A DNA stretch of 64,000 nucleotides from Rhodoferax sp. (GCF_010365055.1 NZ_JAAFHA010000012.1:1-64000); one strand, 5' to 3'; shown: positions 53,401 through 63,895, numbered from the stretch's first letter. Notes: generated by a model from the sequence alone, not told the origin. Numbers and translations are program-made.

Positions 53401-53912
53401 TGGCTGTCATCAATGAAGACTGGATAAAACCCCAAGGCGCCAAGTCCGCCCTGCACCAGCTCGAAGGGTCCGGCCAAGGTCAGTTGGCCGCTGTCCCGCG
53501 CCAATTTGGCCTCCTTTTCGCGCGCCGGGTGGCGCAGCAGATCGAGGCCAAGGGCGTGCGCGTTGCCGTCGAGAGGCACGATGCGCTCAACAACACCGGA
53601 GGGCTCCAGCGCCATGGCCGCTACACCGGGATAGCGCGTCAGCATGTCATTGGCCAAGGCCTCAAAGTTGGCAATGTCGCCGTGGCCTTGTTGAACCAGT
53701 GTCGCCAGGGCCAGCGTGGCGGACAATGCCTGATGAAGATTTTGTTGCAGGGCCTGCGCATGGTCGGAGGCCATGGCCAGCGCGTGGGACTGTGCCATCT
53801 GCCTGCGGTGCTCCTCAGAGAGATAGACGATAACAGCCGCAAGCAGCCCCGAGAGCAGGAAGACGACGATGCCAACCAGGGCCGGGCGCATGGGCTTAGC
53901 GAGAATCGGCAT
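50424..53912 (-). CDS. CHASE-PAS-GAF-PAS-GGDEF-EAL signalling protein
   Basis: GGDEF region LSRLGGDEFILLLP; EAL region VGAEALLRWHHPELG, DDFGTGYSSLSYLKKF; N-terminal TM/CHASE-like sensor. Confidence 0.9.
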   Translation of the reverse strand: MPILAKPMRPALVGIVVFLLSGLLAAVIVYLSEEHRRQMAQSHALAMASDHAQALQQNLHQALSATLALATLVQQGHGDIANFEALANDMLTRYPGVAAMALEPSGVVERIVPLDGNAHALGLDLLRHPAREKEAKLARDSGQLTLAGPFELVQGGLGALGFYPVFIDDSQGQRSFWGFTNVVLRLPQALGPAQLEQIVARGYDYALWRIDPASQQRQIIAQSAQAPLGAVDFDLTVPNAKWTLSVAPTAGWADPQGLSLNIALAVLFSVLLAYAAKQAQATRLRANDLQVDVNVQANELVALNQRLQSTLDALPDLLFEMDLDGRYLAYHSPRTDLLPAPPAELLGKTLHQVLPTAAADICLAAVHEAHASGFSHGQQMELALARGTHWFELSVSRKPGPPGAAPTFIVLSRDITERKQAQTKVERLSKLYAALSQCNQAIVRCRAADELFPVICRDAVNFGGMKMAWIGLLDETDQLVKPVASFGSGVEYLDGIEISVDPGDNKGRGPTGTSIREDRPLWCQDFQHDEATAAWHERGASFGWGASASLPLHLKGRVIGAFTLYAGEVGAFDEAAQNLLLEMALDISFALERFADERAGKQMQDDLRDTEERYRKAFQTSPDAVNITRLVDGRYVDVNEGFERITGWQHDEVVGKTATELHLWGDTADRQRMVEALQRDGRCSNLEANFVKKDGEIFPGLMSAEKIRLKDVDCILSITRDITELKRAQAQIQRLANFDQLTGLPNRSQLQDRFNYAITLAQRHGGQMAVMFLDLDHFKNINDTLGHSIGDQLLVAVSSRLRATLREGDSLSRLGGDEFILLLPDTDEAGASRVAAKLIAAVAQPCQIEHNELTSTVSIGIALYPNDGHDFETLSKNADAAMYRVKQTSRNDFRFFTQEMQTHSARTLQLVNALRHALSRNEFELHFQPQIALQDGHMVGAEALLRWHHPELGTISPVEFIPIAEDSGQILAIGEWVLRTAVRQLKQWLDAGMRPMVMAVNLSAVQFRHPNLIDMVTRILDEAALPPEYLELELTEATAMDDPVGAIAVMNQLDERGIRLSIDDFGTGYSSLSYLKKFKIYKLKIDQSFVRDISDDPDDKAIVTAIINLASSLGMHTIAEGVETASQLTFLRLQGCDEVQGYYFSRPLPKDQFEAFMRNGVS

Positions 53913-54033
53913 CACACACCTTCCCTGTTGAAATGGTTGCATTGCACATGCCCGCCAATAACGCACACGTTGGCGCCGTGCTTGCGGTCAAATTGTAGAG
54001 GTGATCGCAGTCAGGTTCGGTCACATGTGTTGT

Positions 54034-55884
54034 TCACACGCTCACCATCACGCGCAACACCTCTTCACCATACGCTTCGAGTTTCTTCGCGCCAATGCCG
54101 CTGATGCCTTGCAAATCGTCCAGCGACAGCGGCGCGCGCTCGGCAATGGCCACCAGCGTGGCATCGTGAAAAATCACGTAGGCCGGCAGGTTGTGCTCTT
54201 TGGCGACTTCGCCGCGCCAGGCTTTCAGGGCGGTGTAGCGCGTCTGCGCCGGCACATCCAGCGCGATCGGCGCCTTGCCGATGCTGCTGGCGTGGGTCGC
54301 GCCGCTGCGTTTGGCCTTGCGCTCGGCCGGGCTCGATACCGAAGCCCGCAATTGCACCGTCACCTCGCCCTTGAGCACGGCGCGCGAGGCATCGGTGAGC
54401 TGCAAGGTATTGAAGGCCTGGGCATCGACCGCCACGGCACCGATCGCGATCAGCTGGCGCAGCACGCCGCGCAACTGCACTTCGCTAAAGGCCGAGCCAA
54501 TGCCAAAGGTGCTCAGGGTTTCATGCCCGCGCTGCGTGACCTTGTCGGTGCTCTTGCCGCGAAGAATGTCCATGATGTGAACCGCGCCGTAGCTGCCCCC
54601 CATTTGCTGCACGCGGTAGATGGTGCTGAGCAGCTTGCGGGCCGCGTCGGTGCCGTCCCACACCGCCGGTGGGTGCAGGCAGTTGTCGCAATTCCCGCAG
54701 GGCTGGCTGGCTTCGCCAAAGTAATGCAGCAAACGCACACGGCGGCAATCGGTGGCCTCGGCCAGACCCAGCAGCGCATCCAACTTGCCGCGCAGTCCCG
54801 CCTTGAATTCCTCCCCGGCCGGGCTCTCGTCGATCATGCGGCGCTGGTTCACCACGTCTTGCAGGCCGTAGCACATCCACGCTTGTGCGCTCTGGCCGTC
54901 GCGCCCGGCGCGCCCCGTTTCCTGGTAATAGCCCTCGATGTTTTTGGGCATGTCCAGGTGCGCCACAAAGCGCACATCGGGCTTGTCGATGCCCATGCCG
55001 AAAGCGATGGTCGCCACCATCACAATGCCCTCGCTGCGCAAGAACTGGTCCTGGTTCGCTTGCCGCACTTTCGCATCCAGTCCCGCGTGGTAGGGCAGGG
55101 CGGCAATGCCCTCGTCGCACAACAGGCTGGCAATGTCTTCCACCCGCTTGCGCGACTGGCAATAGACAATGCCGGCGTCGCCCATGTGCTCCTGGCTGAT
55201 GAAGCGCAGCAACTGCTGCGTGGCCTGCGTTTTTTCGACGATGGTGTAACTGATGTTGGGGCGGTCAAAGCTGCTTAAAAAAAGCCGTGCGTCCTGCAGC
55301 TGCAGCCGCTCCACAATGTCGGCGCGGGTCAGCGCGTCGGCGGTGGCGGTGAGCGCGATGCGCGGCACGCTGCCATAGCGCTCGTGCAGAACCGTCAAAG
55401 CGCGGTATTCGGGCCGGAAGTCGTGGCCCCACTGGCTCACGCAATGGGCTTCGTCGATGGCAAACAGGCTCAGTTTGCCGCGCTCGTGCAGGGAGTCGAG
55501 CTGCGCCAGAAAGCGCGGATTGGTCACCCGCTCGGGCGCCGCGTAGAGCAGGGTGATGTCGCCGCGCAACAGCCGCCGCTCCACCTGCGACGCCGCCTCA
55601 AACGACAAGGTGGAGTTGAGAAACTCGGCGCTCACACCGGCCTCATGCAGGGCGCCGACTTGGTCGTGCATCAGCGCGATCAGCGGCGAGATCACGACCG
55701 TGATGCCCTGGCCGGCTTGCTCGCGCGCAATCGCTGGAATCTGGTAACACAGCGATTTGCCGCCGCCGGTGGGCATCAGCACCAGCGCGTCGCCGCCCGC
55801 CACCACGTGCTCGATGATGGCTTGCTGGGGCCCACGGAACGCGCCGTAACCGAAGACTTCTTGCAGGATTTGGTGAATAGACAA
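54034..55884 (-). CDS. recQ: ATP-dependent DNA helicase RecQ
   Basis: LMPTGGGKSLCYQIPA, DEAHCVSQWGHDFRPEY, C-terminal RQC/HRDC. Confidence 0.95.
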   Translation of the reverse strand: MSIHQILQEVFGYGAFRGPQQAIIEHVVAGGDALVLMPTGGGKSLCYQIPAIAREQAGQGITVVISPLIALMHDQVGALHEAGVSAEFLNSTLSFEAASQVERRLLRGDITLLYAAPERVTNPRFLAQLDSLHERGKLSLFAIDEAHCVSQWGHDFRPEYRALTVLHERYGSVPRIALTATADALTRADIVERLQLQDARLFLSSFDRPNISYTIVEKTQATQQLLRFISQEHMGDAGIVYCQSRKRVEDIASLLCDEGIAALPYHAGLDAKVRQANQDQFLRSEGIVMVATIAFGMGIDKPDVRFVAHLDMPKNIEGYYQETGRAGRDGQSAQAWMCYGLQDVVNQRRMIDESPAGEEFKAGLRGKLDALLGLAEATDCRRVRLLHYFGEASQPCGNCDNCLHPPAVWDGTDAARKLLSTIYRVQQMGGSYGAVHIMDILRGKSTDKVTQRGHETLSTFGIGSAFSEVQLRGVLRQLIAIGAVAVDAQAFNTLQLTDASRAVLKGEVTVQLRASVSSPAERKAKRSGATHASSIGKAPIALDVPAQTRYTALKAWRGEVAKEHNLPAYVIFHDATLVAIAERAPLSLDDLQGISGIGAKKLEAYGEEVLRVMVSV

Positions 55885-55960
55885 AATAGAATGCTATTAA
55901 ATATATAGCTGCTTACGCTTATTGGACGAGGGCTAGAGGCCCGTTTGGCATATATTTTCC
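55885..55960 (+). repeat. Copy C of RTAGC-N20-GGGYTAS repeat family (intergenic)
   Basis: GCTAT-N7-ATAGC then ATAGC-TGCTTACGCTTATTGGACGA-GGGCTAGAGGCC. Confidence 0.75.
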
Positions 55961-56046
55961 GGCAAAACCAGAAAATCACCGAGCGCTGTTGCGGCCATTG
56001 TCCCACCCCGCACCGCCCGGCCCGCGGCTTTCTACAATACGCGGCT

Positions 56047-57093
<1,047 letters not shown>

Positions 57094-57219
57094 GGGGCGA
57101 CTGGCGCGAGCCAGGCCAGCACCGGACTTGGCAAATTCAAGGCAGCTTGGGCATGCGGACGGCATCTGCATGGCGGCGTCAGCGGTCCGTTGGCTCCGAC
57201 CCTGGCTAGGGGTCAGGCG

Positions 57220-57483
57220 ATGACGCCCATCCACGAGCTGCTTGCGCGCGTCCGATGGGACCCCGAATTCGGCACGGCGCGGTTCGTGATCGGCTACTAC
57301 GACCGCGTCGCCCGGGCGCAAGTCAAGGTGCCGCTGGAGCGCATCTGGTTCGAGCCGGGCGCAGGCTTTGCATTCGAGAGGGCGGCAGAGGACGGCACGC
57401 GCCACAGCGTGCCCTATCACCGCGTGAGAAACGTGTGGCGCAACGGCGAGCTCATCTGGCACCGTGACGCGCCGCCCGCATGA
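57220..57483 (+). CDS. DUF504-like small protein
   Basis: MTPIHELLARVRWDPEFGTARFVIGYYDRV...VPYHRVRNVWRNGELIW. Confidence 0.7.
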   Translation: MTPIHELLARVRWDPEFGTARFVIGYYDRVARAQVKVPLERIWFEPGAGFAFERAAEDGTRHSVPYHRVRNVWRNGELIWHRDAPPA

Positions 57484-57551
57484 ACGCCGCTGGCAGACTG
57501 ACTGCCGACATCCAGCAATTCACACGGCGCCGGCGAACCGCTTTGCTGCAC

Positions 57552-57758
57552 TCAGCGCTTGGGCGTGCCCACCGGTCCACGTCGCGACTGCGACTGATTG
57601 CTGCCGCCCACATGCGACTCGCGGTCGCTGCGACTGTCGGGGGTACGCTGACCCTGATTCAATTGCGTGGGCGCTTGCTCCCCCTGCTTGTTGGTGTCGT
57701 TCTCGACCTTGCCGCTGAGAGGTGTCTGTTGGTCGCGCGGGTTTTGTTTGCTCGTCAT
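57552..57758 (-). CDS. Small, highly hydrophilic Gln/Ser/Arg-rich hypothetical protein
   Basis: MTSKQNPRDQQTPLSGKVENDTNKQGEQAPTQLNQGQRTPDSRSDRE; plausible RBS upstream; disordered composition. Confidence 0.45.
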   Translation of the reverse strand: MTSKQNPRDQQTPLSGKVENDTNKQGEQAPTQLNQGQRTPDSRSDRESHVGGSNQSQSRRGPVGTPKR

Positions 57759-58036
57759 GGTGATCTCCTTACAGTTGATAAGTCGAAGCGTTACTGAGCC
57801 AAGTCCAAATAATACTATTTGGGAAAGACTTCAGGGCAGGTGCCGCCCCAGTTTGCCGGGGTTAGCGCCAAGTTCCGGTCGGCGGCTCATCGCGTCAGCT
57901 GGGTTGACCCAGCGGGCCTCGGCAAGAGTCTGGCGCGGTCGGGTCAAAAAAATTCTGTATTTTTCCTCTGCAGGCGAATCCTGGCTGATGCACTGCGAGC
58001 AGCGACGGCTCGGGCAGCGCCAGTTTCTGCATTAAT

Positions 58037-58100
58037 GTTTTACTACGCTATTGGTAGCGAATTGCGCAGTCATGACGGGGGTTAGAGGGCTTTTTGATCT
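58037..58100 (+). repeat. Copy F of RTAGC-N20-GGGYTAS repeat family (intergenic)
   Basis: CTAC-N7-GTAG; GTAGC-GAATTGCGCAGTCATGACGG-GGGTTAGAGG. Confidence 0.7.
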
Positions 58101-58349
58101 GTAATCTTTTGAGCTTGGCCTGCGCTCAATAATTCCATCAAACCATTTTTTCAACGGGCTGCCAGGGTCATCGCAGCCGTCGGCATTCGCTTGGGTTGGC
58201 ATGTTGCCGGTCCAGACCTGATGACGCGGCATTGCGGCTGGCCCCAAGCCCGGTGCTAACATCTTTACGACGGTGGGCCGTGGACGCCGCCATGGGCCAC
58301 CCCAGCCCGGCGTTGGCGCAAAAAGTTGGTCCCCAATTGCAATATTCTT

Positions 58350-59450
58350 ATGACACTTCTGATGTTTGTCGCGGGCCTGCTCACGCTGCTGCTGGGCGCT
58401 GACCTGCTGGTGCGCGGCGCCTCCAAACTGGCGCTGGCGCTGGGCATTTCTCCGCTGGTGGTAGGCCTCACCGTGGTGTCTTTTGGCACCAGCGCGCCCG
58501 AAGTGGCGGTGTCCATCGGGGCGGTGCTGGAGGGCAAGACCGACCTGGCGCTGGGCAACGCCATTGGCAGCAATATCTTCAACGTGCTATTCATCCTGGG
58601 CGTGTCGGCGCTGATCACCCCGTTGGTGGTCAATATCCAGCTCATTCGCCAGGAGGTGCCGATCATGCTGGGCGCCAGCCTGCTGCTGCTTTTGTTTGCG
58701 CTTGACGGGCAACTCGGTCTGTCAGATGGCCTGCTGCTGCTGGGGCTGATGCTGGCCTACACCGTGTTTCTGGTGAGGCAGTCGCGCCGCCAGACCCGGG
58801 CCGCCCAGGATGAATACGCGGGTGAGTTTGTGCCCGCCAAGACCGGCAGCTGGCTGGAGCGCATGCCGGCTCAGTTGCTGTTGATCGCGCTGGGCCTGGG
58901 CTTGCTGGTGCTGGGTTCTGACTGGCTGGTGCAGGCCTCGGTGGTGTTTGCCAAGGCGTTGGGCGTGAGCGACCTGGTGATTGGCCTGACCATTGTGTCG
59001 GCCGGCACCTCCATGCCCGAAGTGGCGACCTCGGTGATGGCGGCGATCAAGGGCGAGCGCGACATCGCCGTGGGCAACGTGGTGGGCAGCAACACCTTCA
59101 ATATTTTGGGCAGCCTGGGGATTGCCGGTGTGGTCAACGCGGCATTGGGAAACGCGGGTCTTGACGTGCCTGCCGCTGCGATAAATTTTGATCTGTGGGT
59201 GATGAGCGCCGTGGCGCTGGCCTGCGTGCCCGTGTTCATGACGGGGCGCGAGATTGCGCGTTGGGAAGGGGCTGTATTTTTGGCCTATTACGTCGCCTAT
59301 GTGGCGTACCTGGTGCTCGCCGCCCAGCAGCATGCGGCACTGAGCGCGTTTTCAGGCGTGATGCTGAGCTTCGTGCTGCCGCTCACGGTGATCACCCTGG
59401 TGGTGCTGGGGATGCGCAAGCCGCCAGCGGCTGACGCGAACAACCCGTAA
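58350..59450 (+). CDS. Calcium/sodium antiporter (CaCA family, YrbG-like)
   Basis: Two inverted GNAIGSNIFN/GNVVGSNTFNILG alpha repeats. Confidence 0.92.
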   Translation: MTLLMFVAGLLTLLLGADLLVRGASKLALALGISPLVVGLTVVSFGTSAPEVAVSIGAVLEGKTDLALGNAIGSNIFNVLFILGVSALITPLVVNIQLIRQEVPIMLGASLLLLLFALDGQLGLSDGLLLLGLMLAYTVFLVRQSRRQTRAAQDEYAGEFVPAKTGSWLERMPAQLLLIALGLGLLVLGSDWLVQASVVFAKALGVSDLVIGLTIVSAGTSMPEVATSVMAAIKGERDIAVGNVVGSNTFNILGSLGIAGVVNAALGNAGLDVPAAAINFDLWVMSAVALACVPVFMTGREIARWEGAVFLAYYVAYVAYLVLAAQQHAALSAFSGVMLSFVLPLTVITLVVLGMRKPPAADANNP

Positions 59451-59462
59451 AATCACCGGCTT

Positions 59463-59523
59463 CCAAGGAGCGTTGCAGTCGGCCACATGGCCGGTCAGGC
59501 TTGGATACCTCACAACGACGCTC
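59463..59523 (+). ncRNA. S-adenosylhomocysteine (SAH) riboswitch
   Basis: CCAAG GAGCGTTGCAGTC GGCCacatGGCC GGTCAGG CTTGG ... CAACGACGCTC: P1 CCAAG/CTTGG, P2 GGCC/GGCC, pseudoknot GAGCG/CGCTC; upstream of metH. Confidence 0.88.
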
Positions 59524-59541
59524 ACCTGATCATTGATTTTT

Positions 59542-59642
59542 ATTTCGTTTCAAATCAGAGTGAGATTAGGCGACCCGACGCAGACAGTGCGAATGCACGG
59601 CAAGGAGGGTCAACGACATATCGCTTTGATTTGAAGTGAAAT
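59542..59642 (+). other. Long nested RNA stem-loop in the metH 5' leader
   Basis: 59542-59563 pairs with 59621-59642: 22 continuous bp (18 WC + 4 G-U); nested GACCC/GGGTC and GTGC-gaat-GCAC. Confidence 0.7.
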
Positions 59643-59656
59643 CACAGGTGAGTTGC

Positions 59657-62611
59657 ATGTCTGAAACCCTAGTTCCCCCCATGAAATTGTCCGGCCTGGA
59701 GCCGTTGACCATTGGCGCTGCGCCGTCTGCGGATGACAGCGCCCCAAGTGCCACGTTTGTGAACATCGGCGAGCGCACCAACGTGACCGGCTCCAAGGCC
59801 TTTGCCCGCATGATTCTCAACGGCGAGTTTGACCAGGCCCTGAGTGTGGCGCGCCAGCAGGTCGAAAACGGCGCCCAGATCATCGACATCAACATGGACG
59901 AGGCCATGCTTGACAGTCAGGCGGCCATGGTGCGTTTTCTCAATTTGATAGCGTCCGAGCCAGATATCTCCAGGGTTCCGGTGATGATCGATTCGAGCAA
60001 GTGGAGCGTGATCGAGGCCGGCTTGCGCTGCGTGCAGGGCAAGGCGGTGGTCAACTCCATCAGCATGAAGGAGGGTGTGGACGCCTTCAAGCACCAGGCC
60101 AAGTTGCTGCGCCGCTACGGTGCCGCCGCCGTGGTGATGGCGTTTGACGAGCAGGGCCAAGCCGACACGTACGAGCGCAAGATCGGCATTTGCGAGCGCG
60201 CCTACCGCATCCTGGTCGATGAGGTGGGCTTTCCACCCGAAGACATCATTTTTGACCCCAACATCTTTGCCATTGCCACCGGCATTGAAGAGCACAACAA
60301 CTACGCGGTCGATTTCATCAACGCCACGCGCTGGATCAAGCAGCATTTGCCCGGCGCCAAAGTCAGCGGCGGTGTCAGCAACGTGTCTTTCAGCTTCCGG
60401 GGCAACGACCCGGTGCGGGAAGCGATTCACACCGTGTTTCTGTACCACGCCATCAAGGCCGGCATGGACATGGGCATCGTCAACGCGGGCATGGTCGGCG
60501 TCTATGACGACCTCGAACCTGAGTTGCGCGAGCGGGTGGAAGACGTCGTGCTGAACCGCAGGCCGGATGCGGGTGAACGGCTGGTCGAGATTGCCGAAAC
60601 GGCCAAGAGCGGCGCCAAGGACGAAAGCAAAAAACTGGAGTGGCGCGGCACGCCGGAGCAGCCGGTCGGCGTTGAACAGCGCCTGAGCCATGCCATGGTG
60701 CACGGCATCACCGACTTCATCGTGCTTGACACCGAAGAAGCCTACCAGGCCATCATCGCCAAGGGCGGGCGGCCGCTGCATGTGATTGAAGGCCCATTGA
60801 TGGCGGGCATGAGCATCGTCGGCGACCTGTTTGGCCAGGGCAAGATGTTTTTGCCGCAGGTGGTCAAGAGCGCGCGCGTGATGAAGTCCGCCGTGGCGCA
60901 CTTGATTCCGTACATTGAAGAAGAAAAGCGGCTCGACGAGGCGGCTGGCCGCGATGTCGCCACCAAGGGCAAGATCATCATCGCCACCGTCAAGGGTGAC
61001 GTGCATGACATCGGGAAAAACATCGTCACCGTGGTGCTGCAATGCAACAACTTTGACGTGGTCAACATGGGCGTGATGGTGCCGTGCCACGAGATTCTGG
61101 CGCGGGCCAAGGTCGAGGGCGCGGACATCATTGGCCTGTCGGGACTGATCACGCCCAGCCTGGAAGAAATGCAGTACGTGGCCGGCGAGATGCAGAAGGA
61201 CGATTACTTCCGCATCCAAAAAATCCCGCTGCTGATTGGCGGCGCCACCACCAGCCGGGTCCACACGGCCGTCAAGGTGGCGCCCCACTACGAGGGCCCG
61301 GTGGTCTATGTGCCCGATGCCTCGCGCAGCGTGGGCGTGGTGCAAAACCTGCTCGGCGACCAGGCCGATGCTTTTGTCACCGACCTCGATGCCGACTACG
61401 CGCGGGTGCGCCAGCAGCACGCCAACAAGAAGCAGATTCCGCTGTGGCCGCTGGCCAAGGCCCGCGCCAACAAGTGGCTGCCAACCCCCGTTCGCCCTGA
61501 GCTGCCTGTCCTGAGCGCGGTGGAAGGGGTCGAAGGGCTTAAGGCTTCGACAGGCTCAGCCCGAACGGAAATGGCGTGGCAAGACTACACCCCGACCACG
61601 CCGAAGTTCATTGGCCGGCGCGTCTTCAAGAACTTCGACCTGGGCGAGATTGCCCGGTACATCGACTGGGGCCCGTTCTTCCAGACCTGGGACCTGGCGG
61701 GGCCGTTCCCGGCGATTCTGGACGATGAGGTCGTGGGCGTGGAAGCCAGGAAGGTTTATGCCGACGGCCAGGCGATGCTGAAGAAAATCATCGAAGGTCG
61801 CTGGCTCACCGCCAATGGCGTGCTGGGCCTGTACCCCGCCAACACGGTCAACGACGACGACATTGCGCTGTACACCGACGAGTCCCGCAGCACCGTGGCC
61901 ATGACCTGGTACGGCCTGCGCCAGCAAGCGGCGAAGGAAGAAATCGACGGTGTGATGCGCCCGAGCCGCTGCCTGGCGGACTTTGTGGCACCCAAAATAA
62001 CTACAGAAAACGTAGCGGCTAACGCAGATATGACGGGGGCTACAGGCCAAAAAGGCTTAAATATGCCAGGGAATACCGGGGCCGTGATTCCCGCGCCAGC
62101 GAGCATCCACGACTACATCGGCGTCTTCGCTGTGACGGCGGGTATCGGCATCGAGAAGAAAGAAGCGCAGTTTCTGGCCGCGCACGACGACTACAGCGCC
62201 ATCCTGCTCAAGTCACTGGCCGACCGGCTGGCCGAAGCCTTTGCCGAGTGTCTGCACAAAAAAGTTCGCACCGACCTGTGGGGTTATGCGCCGGATGAAG
62301 CCCTGCCCGCCACCGACCTGATCGCCGAGAAATACGCCGGCATCCGCCCGGCGCCGGGCTACCCGGCCTGCCCGGACCACAGCGTGAAAAAAGACATGTT
62401 CGAGTTGTTGCAGTGCGGTGACATTGGCATGGGCGTGACCGAGAGTCTGGCCATGACGCCAGCCGCCAGCGTCAGTGGCTTCTACATCGGCCACCCGGAC
62501 AGCACCTATTTCAGTGTCGGCAAGATCGGCGACGACCAGCTCAAGGACCTGGCGCTGCGCCGGGGCATGAACGAGCAGGCGCTGCAGCGGCTGTTGGCAC
62601 CCAATCTGTGA
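59657..62611 (+). CDS. metH: Cobalamin-dependent methionine synthase, C-terminal modules (pterin, B12, activation)
   Basis: [47 protein letters not shown]-terminal AdoMet activation domain; SD AGGTGAG. Confidence 0.95.
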   Translation: MSETLVPPMKLSGLEPLTIGAAPSADDSAPSATFVNIGERTNVTGSKAFARMILNGEFDQALSVARQQVENGAQIIDINMDEAMLDSQAAMVRFLNLIASEPDISRVPVMIDSSKWSVIEAGLRCVQGKAVVNSISMKEGVDAFKHQAKLLRRYGAAAVVMAFDEQGQADTYERKIGICERAYRILVDEVGFPPEDIIFDPNIFAIATGIEEHNNYAVDFINATRWIKQHLPGAKVSGGVSNVSFSFRGNDPVREAIHTVFLYHAIKAGMDMGIVNAGMVGVYDDLEPELRERVEDVVLNRRPDAGERLVEIAETAKSGAKDESKKLEWRGTPEQPVGVEQRLSHAMVHGITDFIVLDTEEAYQAIIAKGGRPLHVIEGPLMAGMSIVGDLFGQGKMFLPQVVKSARVMKSAVAHLIPYIEEEKRLDEAAGRDVATKGKIIIATVKGDVHDIGKNIVTVVLQCNNFDVVNMGVMVPCHEILARAKVEGADIIGLSGLITPSLEEMQYVAGEMQKDDYFRIQKIPLLIGGATTSRVHTAVKVAPHYEGPVVYVPDASRSVGVVQNLLGDQADAFVTDLDADYARVRQQHANKKQIPLWPLAKARANKWLPTPVRPELPVLSAVEGVEGLKASTGSARTEMAWQDYTPTTPKFIGRRVFKNFDLGEIARYIDWGPFFQTWDLAGPFPAILDDEVVGVEARKVYADGQAMLKKIIEGRWLTANGVLGLYPANTVNDDDIALYTDESRSTVAMTWYGLRQQAAKEEIDGVMRPSRCLADFVAPKITTENVAANADMTGATGQKGLNMPGNTGAVIPAPASIHDYIGVFAVTAGIGIEKKEAQFLAAHDDYSAILLKSLADRLAEAFAECLHKKVRTDLWGYAPDEALPATDLIAEKYAGIRPAPGYPACPDHSVKKDMFELLQCGDIGMGVTESLAMTPAASVSGFYIGHPDSTYFSVGKIGDDQLKDLALRRGMNEQALQRLLAPNL
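61488..61568 (+). repeat. 81-bp palindromic element in frame within metH
   Basis: Terminal arms CCGTTCGCCCTGAGC...GCTCAGCCCGAACGG with internal CTTCGACAGGCTCAG; encodes [27 protein letters not shown]. Confidence 0.75.
61990..62072 (+). repeat. Copy A of RTAGC-N20-GGGYTAS repeat family, in frame within metH
   Basis: CTAC-N7-GTAG; GTAGC-GGCTAACGCAGATATGACGG-GGGCTACAGGCC; encodes extra [25 protein letters not shown]. Confidence 0.75.
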
Positions 62612-62614
62612 TTC

Positions 62615-63827
62615 TTAGCGCGAGCGCAGCGCCAACTGCTGCGCCAGCATCAAGGCGCCCACCCCGACCACGCTGAGCGCGAGCAATAGCCACAGGCCGT
62701 GGGTGTAGCCCGCCTGCGCCGTCCACAACAAACCCAGCAGCACAGGCGCGGCCGCGCGCGCCAGCGCCAGCGGCAGGCCCAGCGCGCCATTGAGCGTGGC
62801 CACATGGTCACGGTTCACGTACTGCGCGATGGCCGTCCCTTTCACAATCGTCAGCATGCCGTTGCCCAGACCATAGAGCAGCACAAACAGCAGCACGGCC
62901 CCCACCTGCCCGTCAGCGGACAGGGGCGCTGCCAGCAAGGCCAGCAGCCCGAGCGGAATCAGGCACGGAATCAGCCGGTTCGCCAGATGCGGGTCGACGT
63001 GATGCTCAAAAAAATACAGCAGCAGCCGACCCAGGACCTGAATGACACCGATGCCGGCCGGAATGGCGATGACCCAGACCTCGCGCAAGCCGTTCTCGCG
63101 CAGCAGATTCACCATGTGCGCAGGCAGCGCCACCGTGACCGCCATCAGCAGCACGACAAACACGCCAATCAGCAAAAACGGGGCACTGAAAATGAAATCG
63201 GACACGCCTTTGACCGCCTGCGGGTCAGCGGCGGCCACGCGGGGCACCGGACGCGGCGCCCCGCGCAGCGCCAGCGCCGTGCAGCGGCGCACACACCAGC
63301 AGATGCAGCGCCGCCAGGGCGATGAACGCATGGCGCCAGCCCCATAGTGCCATCAGCCAGGCTGTCAGCGGGATGAACACGGTGCTGGCCAGGCCACCCA
63401 AAAAAGTCATGAGGATGATGGCGCGGCGAAAATCGTTGGGGAAGCGGCGCGTCACCACGGCAAAGGCGGGCGCATACAAAATGGCCGCCATCGCCGCACC
63501 CAGCCCGGCCCACACCGCATAAAACCCGACCATGCCGGTGACATTGCCCTGCAGCAGCAGGCAAACACCGGCCAGCACCGAGCCACCCGTCATGACAAGG
63601 CGCTCATGGCCCCGGTCAATCCAGCGGCCCACCGGGTACGCCAGCAAGCCCTCGACCAGCAAGGCCAGGCTGAACGCCAGCGACGACTCGGCCCGGCTCA
63701 AACCCAGCTCACGCTCCACCGGCGCCATGACCAGGGCAAAGGTGTAGAAGATGCTGCCCCAGCTGATCAACTGCGCCAGCGACAGCCAGCCGACCAGGCG
63801 CAGGTTGATGGGGGGCGGCACAGGCAT
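62615..63827 (-). pseudogene. MFS transporter disrupted by a frameshift
   Basis: N-terminal half in ORF 63225-63827 and C-terminal half in ORF 62615-63331, overlapping in different frames with continuous MFS-like topology. Confidence 0.75.
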
Positions 63828-63841
63828 GGATTGGTCAGGTT

Positions 63842-63895
63842 TTTAAGCCAAATCGGACACTAGCCCGCGTCGAATAAGCGCAGGCAGCTATTAAT
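63842..63895 (-). repeat. Copy H of RTAGC-N20-GGGYTAS repeat family (intergenic)
   Basis: Minus strand ATAGC-TGCCTGCGCTTATTCGACGC-GGGCTAGTGTCCGATTTGGCTTAAAA. Confidence 0.75.

Noticed and set aside
59669-61420. 583-aa antisense ORF opposite metH
   Set aside because: GC-rich codon-position artefact; composition (His/Asp/Arg rich, low hydrophobic order) and no domain recognisable; metH on the + strand is certain.
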